Positions 26,362 to 34,590 of a stretch of DNA of 64,000 nt are shown here, piece after piece. The stretch spans positions 737,767-801,766 of the forward strand of contig NZ_KB903431.1 in assembly GCF_000379765.1 (NCBI RefSeq), given 5' to 3'. Under the pieces are notes generated by a model. It saw only the letters and a program-made list of their open reading frames with translations. It did no database searches and was not told the origin of the DNA. The DNA comes from Flexithrix dorotheae DSM 6795 (GTDB lineage Bacteria > Bacteroidota > Bacteroidia > Cytophagales > Flammeovirgaceae). The position numbers and the translations under genes were made by a program. Each line of letters starts with the position of its first letter. Position 1 is the first letter of the stretch.

Positions 26362-27519
26362 TTAGGCTTTATAGTGTAATAAACCAGGTTTAATTATCTT
26401 TTCTGAGGCATAATCAAATACTTTCCAAAACCATCTTCTCCAAACGGGAAGATGATCAAAATAAACCATATTATATTCAAAGGATGAAGTTCCGCCTCTT
26501 TGTTTTTTAAATGTATCCGCCCCTGAACTCATATTTAATATAAAGTTTTTTTCTCTGGCCTGGTTGATAAGCTGAAGATTAAGAAACCGATAAAGGCCTG
26601 CTTCTTTTGGAAAGGATTGGTCGTAGCCGATAAAAGGGGTGGTCATTACCTTACCATTGGAGGCAATGGCCTGAACACCACAAACTTCTTCTTTAAATTT
26701 TAATAAATGAATATCTAGAAAGCCACTTTTTAGGGCAAGAGACAGAAAGTCCTGGTCGTATTTTGGATTCCAGGGCGAATGTTTTTCAATATATAAATCA
26801 AAATACATCTTTAGCGCTTTTCCAAGATGATCTCTTTCAAAAATACTTTGGCCATTCACCCAGGTAAATCCATCACTTTTATCCCACAGTTTTTGATCAA
26901 TTACATTGGCCCTTTTTTTCCAGTTCTTTTTTATGGCAGGATCAAAAAGAAAAATATGGCGGCTTACAATGGAGGAGAATCCCTGATTTTGAAGTTGTGA
27001 CTTTAATTCATCATCTATCCGATCACATACCGATCGAAAAACAATCGCTTTTCCAGGGAAAAATCTGATGAGTTCTGTTTTTATTTCATTTAAAGTGTCT
27101 TGGGAAAAATCAGGATATAAATTAGTGGAAACCAACCAGTTGTTGATAAAAACCACATCATCTGCTTTAAAGGCCCTGAAAACAGACTTACATAATTGAA
27201 ACCCTGCCCTTAGGACAGCTTTTTTGAAATAATTTAACTTTGGGCTGGATAGTAATTCTTCCTTCGCATAATCCAGATACTGAGAGATTATGGAACTAAT
27301 GTAAGTGCTTTTTTGGTGAACAGAATTAGTGGATACCGACAAAATAGGAAGAAGTATTTCATCGATGGCTAACAGGTGGAATTCACCATGTACATTTTTT
27401 ACAAGTAGGTGGGGTTCCTTGGTAACAAGGGCTTCCAAAAAGCACTTCAATTTATTGCCTTCATTAATCCTTTCCCAATCCAATAAATGTATATCCTGCT
27501 TTGAATAAATCTTTACCAT
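26362..27519 (-). CDS. GNAT/FemAB-like acyltransferase-fold protein
   Basis: A 385-residue soluble protein. The C-terminal half reads like a GNAT or FemX-type domain: HLLKFKEEVCGVQAIASNGK and FNLQ-type helices (LYRFLNLQLINQAREKN), then SGADTFKKQRGGTSSFEYN, a segment I associate with GNAT proteins that use acyl- or aminoacyl-donors in cell-envelope or polysaccharide work. The N-terminal half has no recognised motif. A one-mismatch promoter (TTG-N18-TACATTTA) lies at 27540-27568. The substrate is unknown. Confidence 0.5.
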   Translation of the reverse strand: MVKIYSKQDIHLLDWERINEGNKLKCFLEALVTKEPHLLVKNVHGEFHLLAIDEILLPILSVSTNSVHQKSTYISSIISQYLDYAKEELLSSPKLNYFKKAVLRAGFQLCKSVFRAFKADDVVFINNWLVSTNLYPDFSQDTLNEIKTELIRFFPGKAIVFRSVCDRIDDELKSQLQNQGFSSIVSRHIFLFDPAIKKNWKKRANVIDQKLWDKSDGFTWVNGQSIFERDHLGKALKMYFDLYIEKHSPWNPKYDQDFLSLALKSGFLDIHLLKFKEEVCGVQAIASNGKVMTTPFIGYDQSFPKEAGLYRFLNLQLINQAREKNFILNMSSGADTFKKQRGGTSSFEYNMVYFDHLPVWRRWFWKVFDYASEKIIKPGLLHYKA

Positions 27520-27539
27520 CAGTCCTAAAATTACTTGCG

Positions 27540-27568
27540 TAAATGTAGGAAGGTAAGTTTACCCTCAA
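27540..27568 (-). promoter_or_regulatory. Candidate promoter of the GNAT-like gene
   Basis: Read on the minus strand, TTG (27566-27568), an 18-base spacer and TACATTTA (27540-27547) match the Bacteroidota promoter with one mismatch in the -7 box, about 20 bases before the start codon at 27519. Confidence 0.3.
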
Positions 27569-27605
27569 AAAAACATAGATTTAAGAAATGGTTAAGCATT
27601 TCAAT

Positions 27606-27645
27606 AAAAAAGCCATTTATGGCAATCCACAAATGGCGTTTTTAA
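27606..27645. terminator. Intrinsic terminator
   Basis: GCCATTTATGG (27612-27622) pairs with CCACAAATGGC (27627-27637) with one G-U/A-C type difference, with A and T runs at the two sides. It is placed to end the leftward exported-protein gene at 27667. Confidence 0.8.
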
Positions 27646-27666
27646 AACTTTCAGGTTATAGAATTA

Positions 27667-28182
27667 CTAATTTCCCTTTGATTCCTCCACTTCTTCGTCA
27701 CCACCTTCAGCCTGAACTTCTGCAAGGATTTCATCATATTGACTTTTTAATTCCTCATCCGATTTTAATTCTTTTTTAATTCTGTTGTAAAGTTTAACAC
27801 TCCCGATATATTCTTTCACCATAGTAGAAAGGGTTGACTTTATTTCAGCAGTCATTTCATCCCTGGTTGTAATGATGGAATTCACAAAAGCAATTTCCTC
27901 CTCGGTGGCTTCTATTTCTTTAAGTTTTTCTTCGTCATTTATAGCTTTTGTTACTTCATTATACCTTTTAGTGGTAATGTTTTCATTAGATTTAATCATA
28001 TCACCCATTACTGTTTTAATATTATCCTTCATGGCATCAATGGAATCCATGGTAACAGCATATTTTTTTAAATCCTCTTCGGTGATTGGTTCTTCTTCCT
28101 GGGCAAATAGATTTAATGATCCCAGTGTTAACATTGTAAATAGAGTACAGAATACTAGTTTGAACGTTCTTGTAGATTGCAT
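27667..28182 (-). CDS. Small exported helical protein of unknown function
   Basis: A 171-residue protein with a signal peptide (about 1-27, ending LNLFAQ). The mature part is highly charged and helical (EEDLKKYAVTMDSIDAMKDN and EIKSTLSTMVKEYIGSVKLY), resembling DUF4168-type secreted proteins, though I am not sure of that match. The C-terminus is acidic. Probable location is the periplasm. It ends at the terminator at 27606-27645 and lies 159 bases downstream of the ECF sigma operon. Confidence 0.6.
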   Translation of the reverse strand: MQSTRTFKLVFCTLFTMLTLGSLNLFAQEEEPITEEDLKKYAVTMDSIDAMKDNIKTVMGDMIKSNENITTKRYNEVTKAINDEEKLKEIEATEEEIAFVNSIITTRDEMTAEIKSTLSTMVKEYIGSVKLYNRIKKELKSDEELKSQYDEILAEVQAEGGDEEVEESKGN

Positions 28183-28341
28183 TATAGACGAGTTTGGTTT
28201 TATGATTTTACGATTTTACATATTTTCCTAGGTTTAATGATATAAAAAAATGGTAAAATCCTAAAAAAAAATCGGGGAAAAATGAAAATTTTGGGACAAA
28301 CAAAGAAAATTTATTGACGAATAGAATTGATCGTAAGTGAT

Positions 28342-28749
28342 TTATCGCCTTTTTTGATAGGAGGACAAAAATACATTTAAGAAAAATAACCCCCAGAATA
28401 CCATTAGAAATCCTAAAAGATTTAAAAAAGTTGTAAAGGAAATCATAAATTTCCAATGCAGAATATGAAAAGGAACAATGTTATTTTCGAAAACAGAATT
28501 TGGGTTCAAAAAATATATGAATTGAATTGATCCAATGAAAATTAGGAAACCAATTGAAGAAACTCCCAAAACAGATAATATGCTCACACGCTTTGATTGG
28601 GATAATAAAGCCGTGTCAACTCTTTGCAATAATTTTTCAGTAAAATTATCAGGGATTTTTATTTTATAATTTCTTTGCAAAAAGTTTATTAATAGTCGGT
28701 CTTTTTTATCTTCTCCTGTTGATTTCAAATCAAAATTTTTCTTAATCAC
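28342..28749 (-). CDS. Small membrane protein coupled to an ECF sigma factor (possible anti-sigma)
   Basis: A 135-residue protein with a soluble N-terminus (1-52) and two TM helices (about 58-80 and 100-127). Its ATG overlaps the sigma-factor stop by one base at 28749, so the two are translationally coupled. This layout suits an anti-sigma factor with a cytoplasmic sigma-binding region, but the usual zinc-binding HxxxCxxC motif is absent and no known anti-sigma family was recognised. It could instead be the sensor or target of the sigma factor. Confidence 0.55.
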   Translation of the reverse strand: MIKKNFDLKSTGEDKKDRLLINFLQRNYKIKIPDNFTEKLLQRVDTALLSQSKRVSILSVLGVSSIGFLIFIGSIQFIYFLNPNSVFENNIVPFHILHWKFMISFTTFLNLLGFLMVFWGLFFLNVFLSSYQKRR

Positions 28750-29312
28750 TAAATAAGTTCGAACATTTCTTTATCCAAAAGAGAGGAAAGATTATTATAC
28801 AGGATTTTTCTAATTCGGAAAATTTTCACTTTTATATTTCCTTTGGTTAAACCCGTAATTTGTGCAATTTCTTCCAGAGATTGTTCTTCAATATAATAAA
28901 AGTTTATGAGGGCTTTGTCATCGGGAGGAAGTTTGCTTAAAGCTTTTTCAAGGAACTTTCGTTGGTCCTCCAACCTGATATATTTTAGGGTTAATTCAAA
29001 CTCTTCTACCGGAAGGTTGAATTCATTAATTTCATAAATAGGATGATATTGAAGTTGCCTTTTCCTGGTTTTACTAATGGCAGAATTATAGGTAATTCGA
29101 TAAAGCCAGGTAGAAAATTTAGCATTCCCATTAAAAGAAGCTAAACTTTTAAAAGCTTTTAAAAAACTATCTTGGGCAACTTCCTCCGCATCCTCCTTGT
29201 TATTTAGAATTCTAAAAGCCAGACTGTAAACCTGATTTTTATACTTTTCAATAATTGCCCTGCAGGCCTGTTTATCTCCTTTTTGAATTTTTAATAAAAT
29301 ATTTTCTTCCAT
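28749..29312 (-). CDS. ECF-type RNA polymerase sigma factor
   Basis: A 187-residue sigma-70-family factor with only regions 2 and 4. Region 2 (about 20-90) includes NKEDAEEVAQDSFLKAFKSL and FSTWLYRITYNSAISKTRKR; region 4 (about 125-175) has LPPDDKALINFYYIEEQSLE followed by EIAQITGLTKGNIKVKIFR, the -35-reading helix-turn-helix. It heads an operon with the small membrane protein. An ECF-like promoter (GTAACC, 16-base spacer, CGTC) lies immediately upstream, suggesting autoregulation. Confidence 0.92.
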   Translation of the reverse strand: MEENILLKIQKGDKQACRAIIEKYKNQVYSLAFRILNNKEDAEEVAQDSFLKAFKSLASFNGNAKFSTWLYRITYNSAISKTRKRQLQYHPIYEINEFNLPVEEFELTLKYIRLEDQRKFLEKALSKLPPDDKALINFYYIEEQSLEEIAQITGLTKGNIKVKIFRIRKILYNNLSSLLDKEMFELI

Positions 29313-29324
29313 TTCACTATTTCT

Positions 29325-29352
29325 GACGCATAGAAACTAAAACTGGTTACCT
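29325..29352 (-). promoter_or_regulatory. Candidate ECF-dependent autoregulatory promoter
   Basis: On the minus strand, GTAACC (29345-29350) is followed after 16 bases by CGTC (29325-29328), a -35 AAC and -10 CGTC pair as in many ECF promoters. It ends 12 bases before the sigma-factor ATG. Confidence 0.4.
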
Positions 29353-29486
29353 AAAGCAGCCTCTATTTGATGATTGGAAGTATATTATTTTGAAAGGTAT
29401 ATGAACCTTTTGAAGGTAGAATAAAAAGTACCTGAAAGAATTGTTTTTATAGATTGAAAAGGTTTATCATTTCCGCACCGTTGAAT

Positions 29487-30518
29487 TTACTCTTCTACTT
29501 CACAATAAGCCTTCATCCATGTTTCCACCTCTTTTGGATTATCCATAAAATCATAAAATTCCATTACATAAGAGATAATTTCCTCTTTACCTTTTTTATT
29601 TAAATAAGCAAAATCATTATACAGCTTTAAGAAGCTCGGTTTCAATTTTCTAAAGTTGTTAAAAACCATATTTAATTCATCCTCCTTCATACAGTAACCT
29701 CTAAAGGACCTGGTTTTTAAATCAATGTCTAATAATCCCCCTTGTATTCGGTTTTTGTATGCCGGATCTACAAATCCACACCAATCGAAATCGTATGGAA
29801 TGAAAAGTTTCTCTTTTGAATCGTTCAATTTAATCGTCTTCATATTATGACTGGAAGAAAACAGGAAATCACTATTTCCTACCATAAAATGAAACATAAA
29901 TAGGTTATTATAAAAATCAGTTTTTTGTGGTTTTACCTGATCCTTTTCTGTTTCAAATTCTTTTGCATTGCATCTCCTGGCAACTTCATCAATGTCTTCA
30001 ATTAGAAAAGCATAACCAGAAACATTTTTTTGATTTTTACCCGAATTTTTGAATTTCACCTTCAAAAGCCTGACCCTGAAACTATAATCAGTAATTAAGT
30101 TATAGCTTTTGTAGACCAAAAATTCCTTTAATAAAAATTCCTTTTCAGTGCAGGTAGTTACCATTTTCATTTTTTTTTGTCCCACAAACAAATGGCCTTT
30201 CTTTCCGGAATTTGAAAAGTTTACCTGAATTGGTGGAAAATCACAATTTTTTTTCCGGAAGTTTCCCCGTAATTTGAGGGTTACGGGTAGTGTAACCCAT
30301 TTTCCATCTTTATTTTTATATTGGAATTCAGCTTTCTGTTTTTTGCTGTCTTCATTTTTACCCTTTAACAGCTCATCGAGGTTGGTAAATATTCTTACCT
30401 CTAATGGATCTTCATCTCCAAATAAAATGGAATTTTGAGCAAAGGATTGGAAAGGAATTAGAATTATTAGAATTAGGAAAAAGGAAAACGCTGAAAATTG
30501 GCTAAAGATAAATTTCAT
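29487..30518 (-). CDS. Exported protein resembling CotH kinase-like proteins
   Basis: A 343-residue protein with a signal peptide (about 1-27, ending SFAQ). The body shows a sequence order like CotH-fold proteins: KLRGNFRKKNCDFPPIQVNF, then FLLKEFLVYKSYNLITDYSF, AFLIEDIDEVARR, FHFMVGNSDF and FIPYDFDWCG. In CotH these regions hold the ATP/metal-binding Asp residues (here in GNSDF and YDFD). It could be a secreted protein kinase or a pseudokinase; this is an inference from motif order. Monocistronic. Confidence 0.45.
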   Translation of the reverse strand: MKFIFSQFSAFSFFLILIILIPFQSFAQNSILFGDEDPLEVRIFTNLDELLKGKNEDSKKQKAEFQYKNKDGKWVTLPVTLKLRGNFRKKNCDFPPIQVNFSNSGKKGHLFVGQKKMKMVTTCTEKEFLLKEFLVYKSYNLITDYSFRVRLLKVKFKNSGKNQKNVSGYAFLIEDIDEVARRCNAKEFETEKDQVKPQKTDFYNNLFMFHFMVGNSDFLFSSSHNMKTIKLNDSKEKLFIPYDFDWCGFVDPAYKNRIQGGLLDIDLKTRSFRGYCMKEDELNMVFNNFRKLKPSFLKLYNDFAYLNKKGKEEIISYVMEFYDFMDNPKEVETWMKAYCEVEE

Positions 30519-30735
30519 GAAACTGTGGAATTTAATGCAAGCATGTAGTTTTATGCCAAAAATCTTTTATTTCTAAAACCCCAGACTAGCTTATAACCCA
30601 TTTAATTTTTAGCTTTATCAAACACTTTAAAAGAACAAGGTTTAGCAGGAGTAACTTGGTGAATTTATGCCAGGATTTACTGTATCTAAATTTAGCAAAA
30701 TTATATAACAATTTCTTCCTAGAGAGTCTAACATC

Positions 30736-31185
30736 ATGAATAAAAGGAAAGTTATTTTATTTTTAATATTGACTGTTTTAATTTTAATGCAGTTTGTAAA
30801 AATTGACAAAAATAATCCGGAAAGTAAGCCGGAAAATGATTTTTTAGTAGCGAATAATGCCCCTCGGGAAGTGGAGGGAATAATAAAGAAAGCATGTTAC
30901 GATTGTCATTCTAATCATACTATTTATCCATGGTATACCAATATTGCCCCAGTTTCGTGGTGGATTAAAGGCCATATTGATGAAGGACGAGAACATTTGA
31001 ATTTTTCAGATTGGATGGGTTATACGGCAAAAAAGAAAGCGCACAAACTGGAAGAGACCATGGAAGCAGTAGGAGAGGCTTGGATGCCCCTGGATAGCTA
31101 TACCTGGGCTCATGCCGAGGCAGATTTGTCACAAGAGGAGAGAGATATCCTGATGGTCTGGTTAAAAAACATCAAAATCAACTAA
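30736..31185 (+). CDS. Membrane-anchored haem-binding domain protein
   Basis: A 149-residue protein with an N-terminal TM anchor (about 5-21) and a periplasmic domain carrying one haem c motif CYDCH (C54, C57, H58), followed by SNHTIYPWYTNIAPVSWWI, the signature of the Haem_bd family (PF14376). These are monohaem cytochrome-like proteins, probably electron carriers or sensors in the periplasm. The 3' end overlaps the convergent MATE gene by 8 bases. Confidence 0.85.
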   Translation: MNKRKVILFLILTVLILMQFVKIDKNNPESKPENDFLVANNAPREVEGIIKKACYDCHSNHTIYPWYTNIAPVSWWIKGHIDEGREHLNFSDWMGYTAKKKAHKLEETMEAVGEAWMPLDSYTWAHAEADLSQEERDILMVWLKNIKIN

Positions 31186-32566
31186 GGTCTTTTTCATTTG
31201 GAATTTCTGGTCTGGGGATTTTATCCGGATTAGAAATCAGGTTTTTTCTTATTTCCCTATCCAGATATAATACAGTGACTATCGCTGCTAAAAAATCGGC
31301 AATGGGAAATGAATACCAAATACCATTTGTATCATAAAAAGGAGGGAGAATAAGGACCAATGGCACCAGAAAAAAGCCTTGTTTGGTAAGGGTAAGTAAA
31401 AGAGCTGGAAAAGCCTTCCCAATAGCCTGAAAGTAAGCTGCTCCAATCATTTGTAAGGGAACGATTGGGGAAGCTAAAAACACGAGTATCAAAGCTTTGG
31501 GGGTTTCTTGAAGTAAATATTCGTCCTGCGTGAAAATTTCCACAATTGATTCTGAAAAAAGAATTAGCAAGGCCAGTAATATACTTGAAACCAGAAAGCC
31601 ATATTTTATTGAAGTTTTAATAGTCTGTTTTACGCGATCCACAGCACCAGCCCCATAGTTGAAACCTGCAATTGGCATGAAGCCCTGTGTTAACCCTATA
31701 ATAGGAAACATTAGAAGCATCATTAACCTGTTGATAATACCATATACAGCCACTCCAAGTTCTCCTCCATAAGCAAACAAAGAATGATTGAGTACAACGG
31801 TCAAAAGACTTATAGATCCTTGTCTGGCCATACTGATAAATCCAATTGAAAAAATTTCCTTAACCAGTTCTTTATTCAGGCTCAGCCCTTTTCTGGTTAT
31901 TTTCATTTCACTTTTAGAAGAAATAAAAAACCATAGGGTGTATCCCGCACTACACACATAGGAAATTGTTGTAGCCCATGCAGCTCCGGCCAGACCTAAA
32001 TCAAAACCAAAAATAAAAATCGGATCGAGAATGATATTGATAATTGCCGGAACAATTAATGTAAACATGGCCACCTTAGGTTTGCCCACTGATCTGATTA
32101 CATTATTGGCCATCATGGCCCATGCTAAAAATGGTACCCCATACAAAATGATTCGGAAATAAACCTGGGCATGTTCTAGTATTCCTCCTTTTCCACCGAA
32201 GAGAAGTAAAATTGGTTCTTCCAGGATAAAACCAAGAATTACGAATGAAATGGAAGAAAATAAGGTGAGGGAAATTTGGTTTCCAAATGTAAGCTTGGCT
32301 TTCTCTATATCTTTTTTTCCTAAAGCACGGGAAATAATGGATGCTCCACCGACACCAATGGCAATTCCTATTGAGGAAATCAGAAAGCTAATTGGCATAA
32401 CAACAGTAATGGCGGCAATCGCGAGAGAGCCTACATATCGTCCCACATAAATGGTATCTACAATAGAATAAATAGATAAAATTAAAAAACCTATTGAAGC
32501 GGGTATGGCTTGTTTTAAAATTAACTTCCCTATTTTTTCCGTGCCTAATGACTTTGAACTTTCCAT
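31178..32566 (-). CDS. MATE-family efflux transporter
   Basis: A 462-residue inner-membrane protein with twelve hydrophobic helices in two related halves. It begins with SLGTEKIGKLILKQAIPASI and VDTIYVGRYVGSLAIAA, the typical MATE start; IGLTQGFMPIAGFNYGAG is the second-half counterpart. MATE pumps export cationic drugs or metabolites using Na+ or H+. The length is standard. No regulator is adjacent; a 58-residue CxxC protein gene lies upstream on the same strand, separated by a terminator. Confidence 0.9.
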   Translation of the reverse strand: MESSKSLGTEKIGKLILKQAIPASIGFLILSIYSIVDTIYVGRYVGSLAIAAITVVMPISFLISSIGIAIGVGGASIISRALGKKDIEKAKLTFGNQISLTLFSSISFVILGFILEEPILLLFGGKGGILEHAQVYFRIILYGVPFLAWAMMANNVIRSVGKPKVAMFTLIVPAIINIILDPIFIFGFDLGLAGAAWATTISYVCSAGYTLWFFISSKSEMKITRKGLSLNKELVKEIFSIGFISMARQGSISLLTVVLNHSLFAYGGELGVAVYGIINRLMMLLMFPIIGLTQGFMPIAGFNYGAGAVDRVKQTIKTSIKYGFLVSSILLALLILFSESIVEIFTQDEYLLQETPKALILVFLASPIVPLQMIGAAYFQAIGKAFPALLLTLTKQGFFLVPLVLILPPFYDTNGIWYSFPIADFLAAIVTVLYLDREIRKNLISNPDKIPRPEIPNEKDLS

Positions 32567-32635
32567 TTACAATTCCCCCAGTATAGCAGTGTTCCTTCCT
32601 AATAATTTATATGATAAATTCACCAAACCCAAAAT

Positions 32636-32670
32636 AAAACTCCTGTAATGGGATTTTACAGGAGTTTTAC
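32636..32670. terminator. Intrinsic terminator
   Basis: A perfect 13-bp stem: AAAACTCCTGTAA (32636-32648) with TTACAGGAGTTTT (32656-32668), loop of 7. It ends the leftward 58-residue gene and separates it from the MATE gene. Confidence 0.85.
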
Positions 32671-32694
32671 AAAAAATGAAATAACCGTGACTGA

Positions 32695-32871
32695 TTAACC
32701 TGAACAACCTATACAATCAATTTTAGAATCTACCGGTTTTACACCTTTTACCTTCATTTCAAGGTTATGAATTTTATCCCTGATTTCCATGTCTTTAAAC
32801 ATATCACCAGTTAATTGAGCTTTTAATTCCTCAATTTCCTTTTGAATATCATTTAATGTGGTTTCTGACAT
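32695..32871 (-). CDS. 58-residue CxxC protein (small conserved-looking ORF)
   Basis: A 58-codon gene that is too short for usual ORF cut-offs. It starts MSETTLNDIQKEIEELKAQL and is mostly a charged, coiled-coil-like helix (1-42), ending DCIGCSG with a C-x-x-C pair at 53 and 56. A perfect 13-bp terminator begins about 25 bases after the stop, and the frame is clean, which argues it is real. The CxxC could bind a metal or be a redox pair. I recall similar very small CxxC proteins in Bacteroidota, but none with a known role. Confidence 0.7.
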   Translation of the reverse strand: MSETTLNDIQKEIEELKAQLTGDMFKDMEIRDKIHNLEMKVKGVKPVDSKIDCIGCSG

Positions 32872-32982
32872 ATTTTTTTAATAAAATTTAGAAAAAAAAT
32901 TTACTACGTAAATAGATTACGGACTTCCCCTTCTTATTTGTAAAGTATCAAATATAAAGTTATCCACCTAAATATAAATAAG

Positions 32983-33321
32983 ATGAAAAAAATATTTTCC
33001 GTTCCATTCATTTGTTTTTTATTAATGGCATCAGTTTTTATCAACATTCATATTGATGAAGCTACTTTTATAGGGCCTTCATCTCAATCTTCAATTGTAT
33101 TATTAAGTTACTTATCAACCTTAATTTTTATTTTATTACTATTGGTAAAAATGACTTTTGGAAATAAACCCAAAGTGGAAATTGAGGAGGAAAAGAAAGA
33201 AGAAAAAATTAATCTGCAAGACTACATTCAACTTGATGCAAAGGGAAAAGCCAAATTTTTAGGGAAAGTATTAAAGGATAAAAATCAGGATAGTTCAATG
33301 TTAGTGCTTCATAAATTGTAA
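32983..33321 (+). CDS. Small two-helix membrane protein of unknown function
   Basis: A 112-residue protein: an N-terminal TM or signal helix (about 5-23), a short extracytoplasmic loop, a second TM helix (about 40-60), then a charged tail (EIEEEKKEEKINLQDYIQ) and a C-terminal helical part. Divergent from the 58-residue gene across 111 bases and upstream of tgt on the same strand. No family recognised. Confidence 0.55.
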   Translation: MKKIFSVPFICFLLMASVFINIHIDEATFIGPSSQSSIVLLSYLSTLIFILLLLVKMTFGNKPKVEIEEEKKEEKINLQDYIQLDAKGKAKFLGKVLKDKNQDSSMLVLHKL

Positions 33322-33449
33322 TTTCCTAAGTTTTGAAAAAATAAATTACCCAATAAATCACCAATATTGTAGTTTTGCCTCCTTCTTTGAAGGTTAAATA
33401 ATTGGAGTGATACCAAAAATCACCCATTCATTCATAAAAGCAGGTAAAA

Positions 33450-34580
33450 TTGAAATTCAAAATACAATCCACCGATTCCCTATCCAAAGCCCGAGCTGGA
33501 GAAATTACCACCGACCACGGATCCATCCAAACGCCCATTTTTATGCCTGTTGGTACAGCTGGGACAGTAAAAGCAGTTCATCAACGGGAAATAAAAGAAG
33601 ATATTAAAGCCGAAATAATTCTTGGCAATACCTACCATCTATACCTTCGACCTGGCCTTGAAGTACTCGAAAAGGCAGGAGGCCTCCATAAGTTTAATGG
33701 TTGGGACAAACCAATTCTTACGGATAGTGGAGGATATCAGGTTTATTCCCTCGCAGAGAATAGAAAAATAAATGAGGATGGTGTCACTTTCCGCTCACAC
33801 ATTTCAGGAGAAAAAATGTTTTTCAGTCCGGAAATCGCCATGGACATTCAACGAAGTATAGGAGCTGATATAATAATGGCTTTTGATGAATGTACACCTT
33901 ATCCATGCGAGTATGATTACGCTAAAAATAGCATGGAATTAACTCACAGATGGCTGAAAAGATGTTGCAATCACTTTGATCAAACCACGGGACTTTATGG
34001 TTACAGCCAAACCCTTTTTCCCATTGTTCAAGGAAGTGTTTATAAGGATTTGAGGAAGCAGTCAGCAGAAACTATTGCCAGCTTTGAAAGGGAAGGAAAT
34101 GCTATTGGTGGGCTATCGGTAGGAGAACCACATGAGGATATGTACGAAATGACTGAACTCGTGTGTGGTATTTTGCCTTCAGAAAAACCCAGATACCTGA
34201 TGGGTGTTGGAACTCCTGAAAATATTCTTGAATGTATCGCTTTAGGAATAGATATGTTCGATTGTGTAATGCCTACCAGAAATGCCAGAAATGGAATGTT
34301 ATTCACTACTCAGGGTATTATAAATATAAAAAATGCAAAATGGCAGGACGATTTTTCTCCTATTGACGAAGAACTTGGTGGATATGTAAGCACATTTTAT
34401 TCTAAGGCTTATTTGAGACATCTAATGCACAGTAAAGAATATTTGGCTCCAATGATAGCCAGTGTGCACAATTTAACTTTTTATCTCTGGCTGGTTAAGG
34501 AAGCCCGAAATCATATCGTGGAAGGTGATTTTAACAGCTGGAAAAACAAAATGGTAAAACAATTGATGCAAAGGCTATAG
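33450..34580 (+). CDS. tgt: tRNA-guanine transglycosylase (queuosine pathway)
   Basis: A 376-residue Tgt that exchanges the wobble guanine of GUN-anticodon tRNAs for preQ1. Motifs are GNTYHLYLRPG, ILTDSGGYQVYSLAE (nucleophile region), IVQGSVYKDLR, GGLSVGEPHEDM and DMFDCVMPTRNARNG. The start is TTG: the frame has a stop at 33435-33437 and no ATG or GTG before the conserved N-terminus. The zinc-binding C-x-C-x-x-C of the E. coli enzyme is missing: the aligned segment reads LGGYVSTFYSKAYLRHL. The final His of the zinc site (SVHNL) is kept. I believe Bacteroidota Tgts commonly share this loss. Confidence 0.9.
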   Translation: MKFKIQSTDSLSKARAGEITTDHGSIQTPIFMPVGTAGTVKAVHQREIKEDIKAEIILGNTYHLYLRPGLEVLEKAGGLHKFNGWDKPILTDSGGYQVYSLAENRKINEDGVTFRSHISGEKMFFSPEIAMDIQRSIGADIIMAFDECTPYPCEYDYAKNSMELTHRWLKRCCNHFDQTTGLYGYSQTLFPIVQGSVYKDLRKQSAETIASFEREGNAIGGLSVGEPHEDMYEMTELVCGILPSEKPRYLMGVGTPENILECIALGIDMFDCVMPTRNARNGMLFTTQGIINIKNAKWQDDFSPIDEELGGYVSTFYSKAYLRHLMHSKEYLAPMIASVHNLTFYLWLVKEARNHIVEGDFNSWKNKMVKQLMQRL

Positions 34581-34590
34581 CCTTACTTTT
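34571..34590. terminator. Weak palindrome between convergent genes
   Basis: A perfect 14-base palindrome AAGGCTATAGCCTT (34571-34584) spans the tgt stop codon and is followed by ACTTTTT. It might act as a short terminator hairpin with a TATA loop. Confidence 0.35.
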
